A DNA stretch of 64,000 nucleotides from Xanthomonas indica (GCF_040529045.1 NZ_CP131914.1:4200501-4264500), one strand, 5' to 3'. Counted from the stretch's first letter, positions 7,349 through 17,269 are shown. The notes: generated by a model from the letters alone, not told the origin. Numbers and translations: made by a program.

Positions 7349-7906
7349 TCAGGCTGCCGGCCAGGTCCGGGCAAACAGCCGCAAATCGCGTCGTTTCCCG
7401 TCGCGTACCGACACGTCGGGGCGCACGCCGATCTCGGCGAAGCCGTTCTTCTGCAGCACCCGCGCCGAGCGGTGATTGTCCGGCAGCACCAGCGCCTCGA
7501 TCCGCTGCAGTCGCAATGCCGGCACCGCCCAGCCCAGGTAGGCGGCGGCGATGCGGGTCATCCGCCCCTGGCCCCAGTGCGCACTGCCCAGCCAGTAGCC
7601 GAGCTCGGCCCGGTCCGGCGCCGGCTGCGCTGCCGCATGCAGGCCGATCCCGCCGCAGGCCTCGCCGCCGATTTCGATCGCCAGCACCGGGTCGTTCAGG
7701 TCGATCACCTGTCCGCCCAGGAAGGCCGCGCCGTCGGCACGCGTGTAGGGGTGCGGAAACCGCCGGCTCAGCCCGCACGCCACCTGGGCATCGTCGGCGT
7801 GGCGGACCAGCGCGTCCAGGTCGCTGGCACGCCAACGCCGCAGCACGATGCCATCCAGATGCAATTGCAGATCGCGCCAGGGGGCGTCGGCGGCGGTCTC
7901 GGACAT
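7349..7906 (-). CDS. GNAT-family N-acetyltransferase (RimJ/RimL type)
   Basis: A 185-residue acetyltransferase of the RimJ/RimL subgroup. It opens with the LHLDGIVLRRWRASDLDALVRHADD type of start and has LGYWLGSAHWGQGRMTRIAAAYL for the acetyl-CoA pyrophosphate-binding loop (Q/RxxGxG/A, here WGQGRMT), then RIEALVLPDNHRSARVLQKNGF near the C-terminus. Such enzymes acetylate N-termini of proteins, amino groups of small molecules or antibiotics; the acceptor cannot be predicted. Start ATG 7906 gives the normal family length. It stands alone, convergent with the secreted protein gene. Confidence 0.9.
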   Translation of the reverse strand: MSETAADAPWRDLQLHLDGIVLRRWRASDLDALVRHADDAQVACGLSRRFPHPYTRADGAAFLGGQVIDLNDPVLAIEIGGEACGGIGLHAAAQPAPDRAELGYWLGSAHWGQGRMTRIAAAYLGWAVPALRLQRIEALVLPDNHRSARVLQKNGFAEIGVRPDVSVRDGKRRDLRLFARTWPAA

Positions 7907-8059
7907 CGGCGGCTCCTGTGCTGCGGGCGCCCAGCATAGCCGCCGGCTGCGGCGCGCGATCGTCTACGGCTGAGGGTTTTCCCTGACAGACCAGCGAAAG
8001 CCAGCGCCGCTAGACTCCCGCGCCGCACCTCGCCCTTCCGTCCAAAGAGCCGTTCCCCG

Positions 8060-8803
8060 ATGCCCTCCGACACCGCCGCCACGGCCCGCATTCCGATCTT
8101 CATGTACCACAACGTGGCCGAGGCGCCGCGCCACCTGCAGGTGTACCGCAGCCTGTACGTGAGCCCGGGCCGCTTCGCCCGGCAGATGCGCCTGCTGCAG
8201 CGGCTGGGCTACCGCGGCCTGTCCATGTCCGACGCCATGCCGTACCTGCGCGGCGAGCGCCAGGGCAAGGTCGCGGTGGTCACCCTGGACGACGGCTACC
8301 TGGACAACCTGCATGCGGCGCTGCCGGTGCTGCAGCGGCTGGGCTTCACCGCCACGGTGTACATGGTCAGCGGCTGCATCGGCCGCCACAACGTGTGGGA
8401 TGCGCAGAAGCTGGGCATCGAGAAGCCGCTGATGAACCTCGCCGAGCTGCGCCAGTGGCGCGCCGGCGGCATGGAGATCGGCGCGCACACCCGCTCGCAC
8501 CCGCACCTGACCGGCTGCAGCGATGCGGCGCTGCGCGAGGAGATCGGCGGCTGCAAGCGCGAGCTGGAGGACCTGCTCGGCGAGGCGGTGCCGCAGTTCT
8601 GCTACCCCTACGGCGATGTCGACGACCGCGTCGCCGACGTGGTGCGCGAGGCCGGCTACACCGCCGCCACCAGCACCCGCCGCGGCCGCGCGCCGGCCGG
8701 CTCGGACCCGATGCGCTATCCGCGCATCCAGGTCGCCCGCCACCACCTGCTGCCGCAATTCGCGCTGCGCGCCTTCACCGCCTACGAGGACCGGCGCGGA
8801 TGA
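8060..8803 (+). CDS. Polysaccharide deacetylase family protein (NodB/CE4)
   Basis: A 247-residue NodB-homology protein. It opens with IPIFMYHNVAEAP, the usual strand 1, has the metal/base pair Asp-Asp in VVTLDDGYLDN (about 75-83) and the two His metal ligands in GAHTRSHPHL (about 141-150), and carries the CYPYGDVDDRVADVV block near 195. CE4 enzymes remove N-acetyl groups from glycans with a divalent metal. No signal peptide is present, so a cytoplasmic or membrane-associated glycan is likely. The stop overlaps the next start (ATGA), so it is translationally coupled to a glycosyltransferase, suggesting both act on one glycan, perhaps a cell-surface polysaccharide or lipid-linked sugar. Confidence 0.92.
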   Translation: MPSDTAATARIPIFMYHNVAEAPRHLQVYRSLYVSPGRFARQMRLLQRLGYRGLSMSDAMPYLRGERQGKVAVVTLDDGYLDNLHAALPVLQRLGFTATVYMVSGCIGRHNVWDAQKLGIEKPLMNLAELRQWRAGGMEIGAHTRSHPHLTGCSDAALREEIGGCKRELEDLLGEAVPQFCYPYGDVDDRVADVVREAGYTAATSTRRGRAPAGSDPMRYPRIQVARHHLLPQFALRAFTAYEDRRG

Positions 8804-9921
8804 AATTCCTGTTCGTCGGCACCAATCCCGAAAACACCGGCGCGGCCACGCATTTCGTGGCGCTGGCGCAGGCCCTGGCCGGCGTCGGCCACCAGGTCGA
8901 GGTGATCGCCTGCGAGGGCGGCCTGATCGCCGACGAGCTGCGCCGCAGCGGCATCACCGTGCACGTCGGGCACTTCCGCAACGTGCTGGATCCGGACGGC
9001 TACGGGCCGCTGCTGCGGGTGGCGCGACGCAGCCGGCCGGACTGGCTGGTCGGCAACTTCGGCAAGGAGTACTGGCCGCTGCTGCTGGCCGGGCGGGCGC
9101 TGGGCATTCCCGTCACGCTGTTCCGCCACCGCACCCCGGCGATGAGCGCGCTGTCCGGCTATGCCATCCCGCGGCTGGCGGCGCGCTTCTTCGCGGTGTC
9201 GCACTACGCGCGCCAGGCCTACCTGGAGCGCGGCGTGCCGGAGGCGCTGGTGCAGGTGCTGTACAACCCGGTGACGATGGAGCGGCTGCGCCCGGATCCC
9301 GAACGCGGCCGCGCCATCCGCGCCGCGCAGGGCTTGCCCGAGGATGCGATCGTGCTCGGCTACAGCGGGCGCATGCATGCCGGCAAGGGCATCTTCCCGT
9401 TGCTGGAGGCGGCCTCGGCGGCGATGGCGCAGGAGCCGCGGCTGCACTGCCTGTGGCTGGGCGACGGCCCGGACGCGGCACAATTGCAGGCGCAGGCCGC
9501 GACGCAGCCGCATGGCGAACGCCACCGCTTCGTCGGTTGGGTCAACGACACCACGCCGTACTACAACGCGATGTCGATGCTGGCGTTCCCGTCGCTGGCG
9601 CCGGAAACCTTCGGCCGGGTCTCGGTGGAGGCGCAGGCCAGCGGCGTGCCGGTGCTGGCCAGCCACGTCGGCGGCACCGCCGAGACGCTGGACCCTGGGG
9701 TCAGCGGCGAACTGCTCACGCCCGGCGACGTGGATGGCTGGCGCGATGCGATCCTGCGCCTGTGCGACGGCGAACGCCGCCAGCGCATGGGCCAGGCCGG
9801 GCGCGACTTCGTGCAGCGCCATTTCGGCGGCGCGGTGATCGCCGCGCAGTTCGTGCACCTGCTGCAGCAGCCGCGCTGCGCGCCGCAGCCGCTGGCGTCG
9901 TCGCGGGTGGATCCGGCCTGA
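8800..9921 (+). CDS. Family 4 (GT-B) glycosyltransferase
   Basis: A 373-residue GT-B enzyme. It starts MKFLFVGTNPENTGAATHF, the usual glycine-rich N-terminal Rossmann segment, and has GYSGRMHAGKGIFPLLEAA and the retaining-GT EX7E motif in PETFGRVSVEAQASG, followed by VPVLASHVGG, the donor-binding signature of GT4 (RfaB/WcaI-like). It should transfer a sugar from a nucleotide donor to a lipid or glycan at the inner membrane. The start is fixed by the 4-base ATGA overlap with the deacetylase gene. An Arg/Ala-rich tail ends 38 bases before the convergent RND transporter. Confidence 0.92.
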   Translation: MKFLFVGTNPENTGAATHFVALAQALAGVGHQVEVIACEGGLIADELRRSGITVHVGHFRNVLDPDGYGPLLRVARRSRPDWLVGNFGKEYWPLLLAGRALGIPVTLFRHRTPAMSALSGYAIPRLAARFFAVSHYARQAYLERGVPEALVQVLYNPVTMERLRPDPERGRAIRAAQGLPEDAIVLGYSGRMHAGKGIFPLLEAASAAMAQEPRLHCLWLGDGPDAAQLQAQAATQPHGERHRFVGWVNDTTPYYNAMSMLAFPSLAPETFGRVSVEAQASGVPVLASHVGGTAETLDPGVSGELLTPGDVDGWRDAILRLCDGERRQRMGQAGRDFVQRHFGGAVIAAQFVHLLQQPRCAPQPLASSRVDPA

Positions 9922-9958
9922 GCACGCGCGCTGCGCGCACGCGCCTGGGCGATCCCGC

Positions 9959-12900
9959 TCAGGCGTGGCCGCCGACCGACGGCGTCTGCGCTTCCAGTTC
10001 CTGCAGGCGCTGCTGCACTGCGTCCGGCGAGCGCGTGTACGGCGCCAGCAGCGCGTAGAACGCCGGCACCACGAACAGCGACAGCAGCGTGGACACCGAC
10101 ACGCCGAAGATCACCACGATGCCGATGGTGGCGCGGCTGGCCGACCCGGGGCCACCGGCGACCACCAGCGGGATCGCGCCGACCACGGTGGCCAGCGAGG
10201 TCATCAGGATCGGCCGCAACCGCACCGCGGAGGCTTCGACGATGGCGGCGCGCACGCTGCGCCCGGCGTCGCGCAACTGGTTGGCGAACTCGACGATCAG
10301 GATGCCGTTCTTGGCCGCCAGCCCCACCAGCATGACGATGCCGATCTGGCTGAACAGGTTGAGCGTGCCGCCGCTGATCGCCAGGCCGATCAGCGCGCCG
10401 AGCACGCCCAGGGGCACGGTCAGCATGATCACCAGCGGGTGGATGAAGCTCTCGAACTGCGCCGCCAGCACCAGGTACACGATCAGCAACGCCAGGGCGA
10501 AGGTCAGCAGCACCGCGCCGCCGGCCTGCTGGTACTCGCGCGATTCGCCCTTCCAGTCGAGCTGCGCGTAGTCGGGCAGTTCCTCGCGCGCCACCTGCTG
10601 CGCCCAGGCGATCGCCTCGCCGAGCGGATAGCCCGGGGCCAGGCCGGCGTTGATGGTGATCGCGCGCAGCCGATTGAAGCGGTGCAGGTTGCCCGGCTCG
10701 GCGACTTCGCGCAGGGTCACCAGGTTGGACAGCGGGATCAGCTGGCCGCTGTCGGCGCGCACGCGGATCGCCGCCAGGTCCGTCGGGTTGGCGCGGCCGT
10801 CGCGGCTGGCCTGCAGCATCACGTCGTATTCCTCGCCGTTGTCGACGAAGGTGGTGACCTGGCGCGAGCCCATCAGCGTCTCCAGCGCGCGGCCGATCTC
10901 GGTCACCGGCACGCCGAGGTCGGCCGCGCGCTGGCGGTCGATCTCCACGCGCATCTGCGGCCGGGTTTCCTTGTAGTCCGAGTCGGCGCCGACCAGGCCC
11001 GGGTTGTCGGCGATGCGCGCGAGCAGGCGGTCGCGCCATTGCGCGATCTCGGCGTAGTCGGGGCCGCCGAGCACGATCTGGAACGGCTGTCCGCGACTGT
11101 TGACCAGCCCGCCGCCGACCTGGGTGCGCGCCCGCACGCCGGGCAAGGCGCGCAGTTCGTCCTGCAGTTGGGCGGCAACGTCGGCAGTGGCCACGTCGCG
11201 CTCGCTCCAGTCGCGCAGGAACACGCTGACCCGACCGGTGTGCATCTCTTCGCTGGCGCCGAAGCTGCCGGGCACGCGCGGGTTGGCGCGCGCGATCGGC
11301 TGGCCGTCGCCGCGGTGGCGGTCGAGGATGGCCTCGACCTGGTGCATCTGCCCCACGGTGTAGTCGAAGCCGGCGCCTTCCGGCGCGTCGATCATCACCT
11401 GGAACGAGCCGCGATCCTCGGCCGGTGCCAGTTCCGAGGGGATGACCCGCGCCAGCAGCGCGCTGGCCGCCAGCGCCGCCAGCATCAGCGCGCCGAACAA
11501 CCAGGCGCGGCCGACGTGCCGCTCGAGCACGCGCCGATAGCGCCCGCTCAGCCCCTGCAGCCGCGCCTCGACCCAGCCGTGCACGCGGTTGGGCCGTTCG
11601 CTGGCGTGCGCCTTGAGCAGCTTGGACGACATCATCGGGGTCAGGGTCAGCGCGACGAAGGCGGAGATCGCCACCGCCGCGGCCAGCGCCACCGCCAGTT
11701 CGCGGAACAGGCGGCCGGTGTTGCCTTCGAGAAACCCGACCGGCAGGAACACGGCCACCAGCACCGCGGTGGTGGCGATCACCGCGAAAGCGACCTGTGC
11801 GGTGCCGCGCCGCGCCGCCACCAGCGCCGGTTCGCCGAGGTCGACGCGGCGCTGGATGTTCTCCACCACCACGATCGCATCGTCCACCACCAGGCCAATG
11901 CACAGCACCAGCGCGAGCAGGGTCAGCAGGTTGATCGAGAAGCCGAACGCATACAGCGCGATGAAGGCGGCGACCAGGCATACCGGCACCGTCACCGCCG
12001 GGATCAGCGCCGCGCGCACGCTGCCCAGGAACAGCCAGATCACCACCAGCACCAACACCACCGCTTCGATCAGGGTGTGGTAGACGCGTTCCACCGAGGC
12101 GTCGATGAACACCGTGGAATCGAAGGCGACGAAGATCTGCGTGCCCTTGGGCAGGGTCTGCTGGATCTGCTGCGCGGCCGCGCGTGCGGCGCGGGCCACG
12201 TCCAGGCTGTTGGCGGTGGAGGTCTTGACGATGCCCAGGCCGACATTGGGCACGCCATTGCTGCGGAAGTAGGCGCGGCGCTCGGCCGAGGCCAGTTCCA
12301 CCTTGGCCACGTCGCCCAGCCGCACCACGTAGCCGTCGCGGCCCTTGCCCAGCGGGATCGCGGCGAAGTCCGCCGGCGTGCGGTAGCCGCGCTCCACGCG
12401 CAGGGTGAAGTCGCGATCCGCAGATTCCAGGCGACCGGCCGGCAGCTCCACGTTCTCGCGGGCCAACGCGTTCTCCACGTCGGTCACGGTGAGCGCGCGC
12501 GCGGCCAACTGGTCGCGGTCCAGCCAGATCCGCATCGCGTAGCGCTGGCGCCCGCCCAGGCGCACCTGGGCGACGCCGTCGATGCTGGAGAGCCGGTCCA
12601 CCACGTAGCGTTCGGCGTAGTCGGACAACTGCAGCGCGTCCATCGTGCTGGAGCTCATGTTGAGCCACAGGATGGCGTCGGCATCGGCCTCGACCTTGGC
12701 GATCTCCGGCGCGTCGGCCTCGTCGGGCAGGCGATCGAGCACGCGGCTGACCGCATCGCGCACGTCGTTGGCGGCGGCCTCGATGTCGCGGGTGGCGCGG
12801 AACTCGATGCTGATGTCGGCCACGCCATTGGAACTGCGCGCCTGGATCGTCTCGATGCCTTCGATGCCGGCCAGCGCGTCCTCCAGCACCTGGGTGATGC

Positions 12901-13084
12901 GGCTTTCCACCACCGCCGCCGAGGCGCCGGGGTAGCGCACCTCCACCGAGACGATCGGCGGATCGATCGCCGGCAGCTCGCGCAGGGTCAGCCGGCTGTA
13001 CGCCATCACCCCCAGCACCACCAGCAACAGGCTCATCACCGCGGCGAACACCGGCCGGGTGATGGAGACGTCGGACAGCTTCAT
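9959..13084 (-). CDS. RND-type efflux transporter, inner-membrane subunit (HAE-1/AcrB family)
   Basis: A 1041-residue AcrB/MexF-like proton-driven pump. The N-terminus MKLSDVSITRPVFAAVMSLL is the first transmembrane helix, and the first large periplasmic loop follows to about residue 335. The TM4 charged motif LVVDDAIVVVENIQRR (about 405-420) carries the Asp-Asp proton relay, and the second half repeats the plan, ending with VVGAIPLVVAGGPGSASR and a short tail. It exports drugs, solvents or plant phenolics together with the upstream adaptor and an outer-membrane channel not encoded here. ATG 13084 overlaps the adaptor stop by 4 bases; the far longer open frame upstream is only readthrough across the adaptor gene. 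Confidence 0.95.
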   Translation of the reverse strand: MKLSDVSITRPVFAAVMSLLLVVLGVMAYSRLTLRELPAIDPPIVSVEVRYPGASAAVVESRITQVLEDALAGIEGIETIQARSSNGVADISIEFRATRDIEAAANDVRDAVSRVLDRLPDEADAPEIAKVEADADAILWLNMSSSTMDALQLSDYAERYVVDRLSSIDGVAQVRLGGRQRYAMRIWLDRDQLAARALTVTDVENALARENVELPAGRLESADRDFTLRVERGYRTPADFAAIPLGKGRDGYVVRLGDVAKVELASAERRAYFRSNGVPNVGLGIVKTSTANSLDVARAARAAAQQIQQTLPKGTQIFVAFDSTVFIDASVERVYHTLIEAVVLVLVVIWLFLGSVRAALIPAVTVPVCLVAAFIALYAFGFSINLLTLLALVLCIGLVVDDAIVVVENIQRRVDLGEPALVAARRGTAQVAFAVIATTAVLVAVFLPVGFLEGNTGRLFRELAVALAAAVAISAFVALTLTPMMSSKLLKAHASERPNRVHGWVEARLQGLSGRYRRVLERHVGRAWLFGALMLAALAASALLARVIPSELAPAEDRGSFQVMIDAPEGAGFDYTVGQMHQVEAILDRHRGDGQPIARANPRVPGSFGASEEMHTGRVSVFLRDWSERDVATADVAAQLQDELRALPGVRARTQVGGGLVNSRGQPFQIVLGGPDYAEIAQWRDRLLARIADNPGLVGADSDYKETRPQMRVEIDRQRAADLGVPVTEIGRALETLMGSRQVTTFVDNGEEYDVMLQASRDGRANPTDLAAIRVRADSGQLIPLSNLVTLREVAEPGNLHRFNRLRAITINAGLAPGYPLGEAIAWAQQVAREELPDYAQLDWKGESREYQQAGGAVLLTFALALLIVYLVLAAQFESFIHPLVIMLTVPLGVLGALIGLAISGGTLNLFSQIGIVMLVGLAAKNGILIVEFANQLRDAGRSVRAAIVEASAVRLRPILMTSLATVVGAIPLVVAGGPGSASRATIGIVVIFGVSVSTLLSLFVVPAFYALLAPYTRSPDAVQQRLQELEAQTPSVGGHA

Positions 13085-14175
13085 CGCGCCAGATCCGCCG
13101 CGGCGCTGCCGCTGCGCGCGCCGCCGCCCGTGCTGGCGGCGGCATCGACCACCGCCACGCCCGGACGCAGCTTGCCGGTGCCCTCGACCACGATGCGCTG
13201 GCCGGGCTGCAGGCCGTCGACGATCTCGACTAGGCCGTCGCGGCGCGCGCCGGTACGCACGTCGGCGCGCGCCACGGTGGCGTCGGCGCCGACCCGATAG
13301 ACGAAGGCGTCGCGTCCCACCTGCACCACCGCGATCTCCGGGATCACCAGCGCCTGTCGGGCGGGCCGGTACAGGCGCACGTCCATCAGCATGCCCGGGC
13401 GCAGCGCGCGGTCGGCGTTGTCGAACGCGGCGCGCACGGTGACCGCACGGGTGACGCTGTCCACGCGCGCATCCACCGTGGCGACCTTGCCTTCGAAGGC
13501 GCGTCCCGGATAGGCCACGCTGCGGCCGCCGACGGCATCGCCCGCCTGCACCGTCGACAGCGCCGCCTCCGGCACCTGGAAATCCACGTAGACCTGGGCC
13601 ACGTCGTCGAGCGTGGCGATGGTCGCATCCGGCGTCAGCAGCGCGCCGGGGCTGACCTGGCGCAGGCCGAGCACGCCGGCGAACGGCGCGCGCACGCTGC
13701 GGTCGCCGATCTCCGCGCGCATCTGCAGCACCCGCGCCTGCGCGGCGTCGCGAAGGGCGCGTTGCGTGTCCAGTTGCGCGCGCGAGACCAGCTGCCGCCC
13801 GACCAGTTCGCTCTGCCGCCGGTACAGTTGCTCGGCCTCGGTGTAGGTGGCCTCGGCCTCGCGCAGCGCCGCCTGCTGGCCCTGCCCGCGCAGCGTCACC
13901 AGGGGCGCGCCGGCCGCCACTTCCTGGCCGCTCTCGAAATGCACGCGCTCGACGATCTCGCTGACCTTGGCGGTCAACGTCACCGACTCGCGGGCCTTGA
14001 CCGTGCCCAGCGAGGACAGGCTGTCGTTCCACTCGCGGGGCTGCACCGTCTGCAGCGTCACCGGGACCGCGGCACTGGCGCTCGCCGGCGCTGGCGGCTT
14101 GCCGCAGCCGGCGAGCGCGAGCGACGACAACAGGAGGCACACCAGGCGGACGCCGGCGCGTGGTCGGTGCGGCAT
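13081..14175 (-). CDS. RND efflux periplasmic adaptor lipoprotein (HlyD/MexE-like)
   Basis: A 364-residue membrane fusion protein. The N-terminus has a lipoprotein signal with lipobox LAGC (Cys24), so it should be anchored to the inner membrane. The core shows the lipoyl/hairpin arrangement: VTLTAKVSEIVERVHFESGQEVAAG for the first lipoyl half, a coiled-coil hairpin around LREAEATYTEAEQLYRRQ, the second half APFAGVLGLRQVSPGALL, then beta-barrel and membrane-proximal domains (GMLMDVRL, GRDAFVYRV, EIVDGLQPGQRIVVEG). It bridges the RND pump to an outer-membrane channel. It is first in a two-gene operon, overlapping the pump gene by ATGA. No dedicated regulator lies nearby. Confidence 0.94.
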   Translation of the reverse strand: MPHRPRAGVRLVCLLLSSLALAGCGKPPAPASASAAVPVTLQTVQPREWNDSLSSLGTVKARESVTLTAKVSEIVERVHFESGQEVAAGAPLVTLRGQGQQAALREAEATYTEAEQLYRRQSELVGRQLVSRAQLDTQRALRDAAQARVLQMRAEIGDRSVRAPFAGVLGLRQVSPGALLTPDATIATLDDVAQVYVDFQVPEAALSTVQAGDAVGGRSVAYPGRAFEGKVATVDARVDSVTRAVTVRAAFDNADRALRPGMLMDVRLYRPARQALVIPEIAVVQVGRDAFVYRVGADATVARADVRTGARRDGLVEIVDGLQPGQRIVVEGTGKLRPGVAVVDAAASTGGGARSGSAAADLAR

Positions 14176-14338
14176 GGAGATTCCGGACGCGTGGAGTTCG
14201 ACGCAGTCTAACGGCCCGGCGTGACGGCCGTTGACACATCGCGACCATGACCGACGACCCTTGCCGGCCCCGGCATGCGCTGCGCGGTGAGACGCAGCGC
14301 ACGGGTGACGCGGCGTGCGCCGCGTCAGCGCGGCCCGC
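14176..14338 (-). promoter_or_regulatory. Upstream region of the efflux operon
   Basis: A 163-base gap between the M1 peptidase stop and the adaptor start, the only place for the efflux promoter. GGCCCGGCGTGACGGCCGTTGACA contains an imperfect inverted repeat (CGGCC...GGCCG) near 14212-14232; no firm promoter elements are assigned. Confidence 0.3.
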
Positions 14339-17017
14339 TCAGCGTGGCGCGACGGCGCGCTGCTGCCGCGCGCGCAACGCGCTGCACAGGCGAATGGTTT
14401 CGGCAGTCTGCGCCAGGCCGCGGTCGGCGCCGCTGAGCGCCTTCAGGCGCGGCGCGAAGAACGCCTCCAGCCGGTCCGCTTCGGCAGCGTCGCAGCCGCC
14501 GCTGGCGGCCAGCGCCGGCAAGCGCCCCCCGTCGAAGGAACCGGAGCGCGCGACGATGCGATCGAAGTGCGCGGTGTACCAGGGCCACATCGACGCATGC
14601 GTGGCCGGCTCGGCATGCGCGCCCATCAGCAGGCTGTTCATCTCGCCGACCTTGATCGCATCGGTCAGGGCGAAATCGCGCACCTTCTGCAACTGCTGCG
14701 GATCGCGCACGGCGCCGAGCGCGGCGATCATCGCGTTGCGCTGGGCCGGTTCGCCATGGCCGCGCAGTGCGGCGATCAGCGCGTCCACCGCCGGCGCGCC
14801 ACGCTCCTGCACCGCCACCGTCAATGCCGCGCCGAGCAGATCCGGGTTGGCGGCGGCGAAGTCCAGCGCACCGCCCTTGCCGGCCAGCACCGCATCGCCC
14901 TGCGCCAGCAACGCCTTCTGCACCGCCGGCACGCCCATGGTGACCCCGAGCAGTTCGGCCAGATCGGAGCGCAGCGCCACGTCATCGTCGCTGTCGCCGG
15001 CGCGGCGCTGATATCCAAGCGCCTGCAGGCGTGCGCCGAACGCGGCCTCGGTGGCCTGGCGCAGCATGGCGCGCTGCGCGTCGTCGCGGGCCAGCACCCG
15101 CCAGATCCAGCCGATGCGATCGTTCAGCGCGGTCGCCACCGCCGTGGCCTTGGCCGGCGCCAACTGCTGCATCGCCGCGATCACATCGGCGGTGTCGGCC
15201 TCGCCGGTGCGGAACGCGCTGTCGATGGCATCGGCATAGGCCAGCTTCTCGGCGTCGTCGAGCGCATCGAGGTGGCGACCGAGCGCCGCCAGTTGCGGCT
15301 TGGGCAGGGCGAAGCGGTAGTAGCCGGTGCCGCCGGCGTTGGGCATCACCCAGCTGTCGGCATCGGCGCCGGCGAGCGCGAGGCGGCCGTCGCTGGCCGA
15401 CAGCATCTGGCAGGCGCGGCGCACGCCCTGGCGGGTGCCGTACTTGACGCACACCGGCACGCCCCAGGTCTGCGCGGCGCTGCCGCGCGAGCCCAGCGGC
15501 AGGAAGCGCTGCTGGTGCAACTGCAGCACCGCGCCGTCCACCGCCGGCTGCACCCGCACCTGCAGGGAGGGCACGCCCGGCTGATCGAGGAAACTGCGGA
15601 ACGCGGCCTTGAAGTCGGTGCCCTTGCCGGCCGCAGTGGCGATGGCGTCGACCAGGTCGTCGGCGGTGGCGTTGCCGAAGCGATGCGCGCGGATGTAGGC
15701 GCGCATGCCGTTGCGGAAGGTGTCTTCGCCGACGAACTGCTCAAACATGCCCAGCACCGCCGCGCCCTTGCGGTAGGTGATGCTGTCGAAGGCAGTCTCG
15801 ATGTCGCCGTTGCCGGTGATCGGCTGACGGATCTTGCGCGCGCTGACCAGGCTGTCGTTGTTCATCGCGTCCTGCGCGGCACTGACGCGGTCCAGGTCGG
15901 CGCGGTATTGCGGGCGCAGGCGCATGGTGATCTTCTGCTGCATCCAGGTGGCGAAGGCCTCGTTGAGCCACAGGTCGTCCCACCAGGCCATGGTCACCGT
16001 GTCGCCGGTCCACTGGTGGGCCAGCTCGTGCGCGGTGACGTTGAACGACCCCTCGACGTTGTGCCGCGGCGAATCGTCGTCCAGCAACAGCAGCCAGTCG
16101 CGGAACGTCACGAAGCCGGGGTTTTCCATCGCACCGGCGGAGAAGTCCGGCGCGGCCACCAGGTCCAGCTTGTCGAACGGATAGCCGAAGTCGTAATAGT
16201 CCTCCAGCGCGGCGATGATCTCCGGCGTTTGCTGCAGCGCGCACCGGATGCGCGGTCCCTGCCCACGCGCGGCCACCCCGCGCAGCGGGATGGACTGCGG
16301 ACGCTGCGGCGTAGCCGGCAATGCCGGTCCGTCGACCACGTCCCACGGCCCGACCGCATAGGCCACCAGATAGGTCGGCAGCGGCACGGTCTCGGCAAAG
16401 CGCACGGTCTTCCAGCCCTTGCCGGCCGGTTCGGTGGATGCGGCGCGGGTATTGGCCAGCGCCTGCTCGCCCTCGGGCACGGTCAGGCGCAGTGCGAACG
16501 GCGTCTTCAGCGCCGGCTCGTCGAAGCCGGGAAAGGCGTAGCGCGCGCTGATCGGCTCCATCTGGGTCAAGGCATAGGCGTGTCCCTGCGCCTTGACCTG
16601 ATACAGACCCTGCAACTGCTGGTTGAACGGCGCGCGGTAGGCGAAGGTGAGGGTCAGTTCCTGCGGCTGCAGCGTGCGTCCGAAGGCGATGCGGGCCACG
16701 CCTGCCTGCGCGTCGGCCTGCGTGTAGCGCACCGGGAACGAGGTGCCATCGGCGGTGCGCAGCGTGGCCTTGCTTACCCGCAATTCCTTGCCGTGCAGCC
16801 ACAGATGATCGGACGCGCGCTCCAGGCGCACGCGGATGGTGGCGGTGCCGTCGAAATCGGTGCGTTCCGGATCGATCTTCAGGTCCAGCGCGTAGTGCTC
16901 GGGGACCGCCCAGGCCGGCAGGCGCCCGGTCGGCACCGCATCGGGCGCCTGCGCGCAGGCCGCGCCGCAGCACAGCGCGAGGACGGAGAACAGCACGCGA
17001 TGGGACAGAGCTGGCAT
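14339..17017 (-). CDS. Secreted M1-family metallopeptidase (aminopeptidase N-like)
   Basis: An 892-residue gluzincin. A signal peptide (LFSVLALCCGAACAQ) implies export, unlike cytosolic E. coli PepN. The N-terminal beta domain covers about 1-220. The exopeptidase motif GAMENPGF and the zinc motif HELAHQW with the third ligand in NEAFATW (HExxH-x18-E) mark the catalytic domain (about 250-470). An ERAP1-like helical C-terminal domain follows. It should trim N-terminal residues from peptides in the periplasm. ATG 17017 is preferred over 17059 because the 14 extra residues would precede the signal peptide. It has no operon partners. Confidence 0.94.
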   Translation of the reverse strand: MPALSHRVLFSVLALCCGAACAQAPDAVPTGRLPAWAVPEHYALDLKIDPERTDFDGTATIRVRLERASDHLWLHGKELRVSKATLRTADGTSFPVRYTQADAQAGVARIAFGRTLQPQELTLTFAYRAPFNQQLQGLYQVKAQGHAYALTQMEPISARYAFPGFDEPALKTPFALRLTVPEGEQALANTRAASTEPAGKGWKTVRFAETVPLPTYLVAYAVGPWDVVDGPALPATPQRPQSIPLRGVAARGQGPRIRCALQQTPEIIAALEDYYDFGYPFDKLDLVAAPDFSAGAMENPGFVTFRDWLLLLDDDSPRHNVEGSFNVTAHELAHQWTGDTVTMAWWDDLWLNEAFATWMQQKITMRLRPQYRADLDRVSAAQDAMNNDSLVSARKIRQPITGNGDIETAFDSITYRKGAAVLGMFEQFVGEDTFRNGMRAYIRAHRFGNATADDLVDAIATAAGKGTDFKAAFRSFLDQPGVPSLQVRVQPAVDGAVLQLHQQRFLPLGSRGSAAQTWGVPVCVKYGTRQGVRRACQMLSASDGRLALAGADADSWVMPNAGGTGYYRFALPKPQLAALGRHLDALDDAEKLAYADAIDSAFRTGEADTADVIAAMQQLAPAKATAVATALNDRIGWIWRVLARDDAQRAMLRQATEAAFGARLQALGYQRRAGDSDDDVALRSDLAELLGVTMGVPAVQKALLAQGDAVLAGKGGALDFAAANPDLLGAALTVAVQERGAPAVDALIAALRGHGEPAQRNAMIAALGAVRDPQQLQKVRDFALTDAIKVGEMNSLLMGAHAEPATHASMWPWYTAHFDRIVARSGSFDGGRLPALAASGGCDAAEADRLEAFFAPRLKALSGADRGLAQTAETIRLCSALRARQQRAVAPR

Positions 17018-17118
17018 GGACGGGGCCTTCGCCGATGAGGAGGGCGACGACTTAAGCATGCGCAGCGGCGACTGTCACGTGATGACGCCAGCAGCCCCTC
17101 GCGCGGCGGGAGAAGGTC

Positions 17119-17190
17119 TCGTAGGAGCCGCTTCAGCCGCGACCGGGCATCACCGGGAAGGACGGGTCGCGGCTGAAGCCGCTCCTACGA
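17119..17190. repeat. GTAG-type REP inverted pair
   Basis: Two head-to-head copies of GTAGGAGCCGCTTCAGCCGC and its complement, about 20-24 bases each and separated by about 25 bases, form a near-perfect long hairpin upstream of the M1 peptidase gene and downstream of cysNC. Each copy carries the terminal GTAG tetranucleotide typical of REP/SMAG palindromes known from Stenotrophomonas. Confidence 0.85.
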
Positions 17191-17269
17191 CAGGTGTGCT
17201 GTGGCGCGGCGCGGCGCGGCGCGGCGAGACGATCCACACCGGCCACGCCAGTTGCAACGCCGCGATCCC

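Noticed and set aside
8395-8799. N-terminal extension of the glycosyltransferase
   Set aside because: It overlaps the deacetylase gene in another frame; the ATGA overlap at 8800 and the family N-terminus mark the true start.
9561-13300. Open frames of over 1100 codons on both strands overlapping the RND transporter gene
   Set aside because: High-GC shadow frames: translations are Arg/Ala/Gly/His-rich with no domain, while the RND frame has full family motifs.
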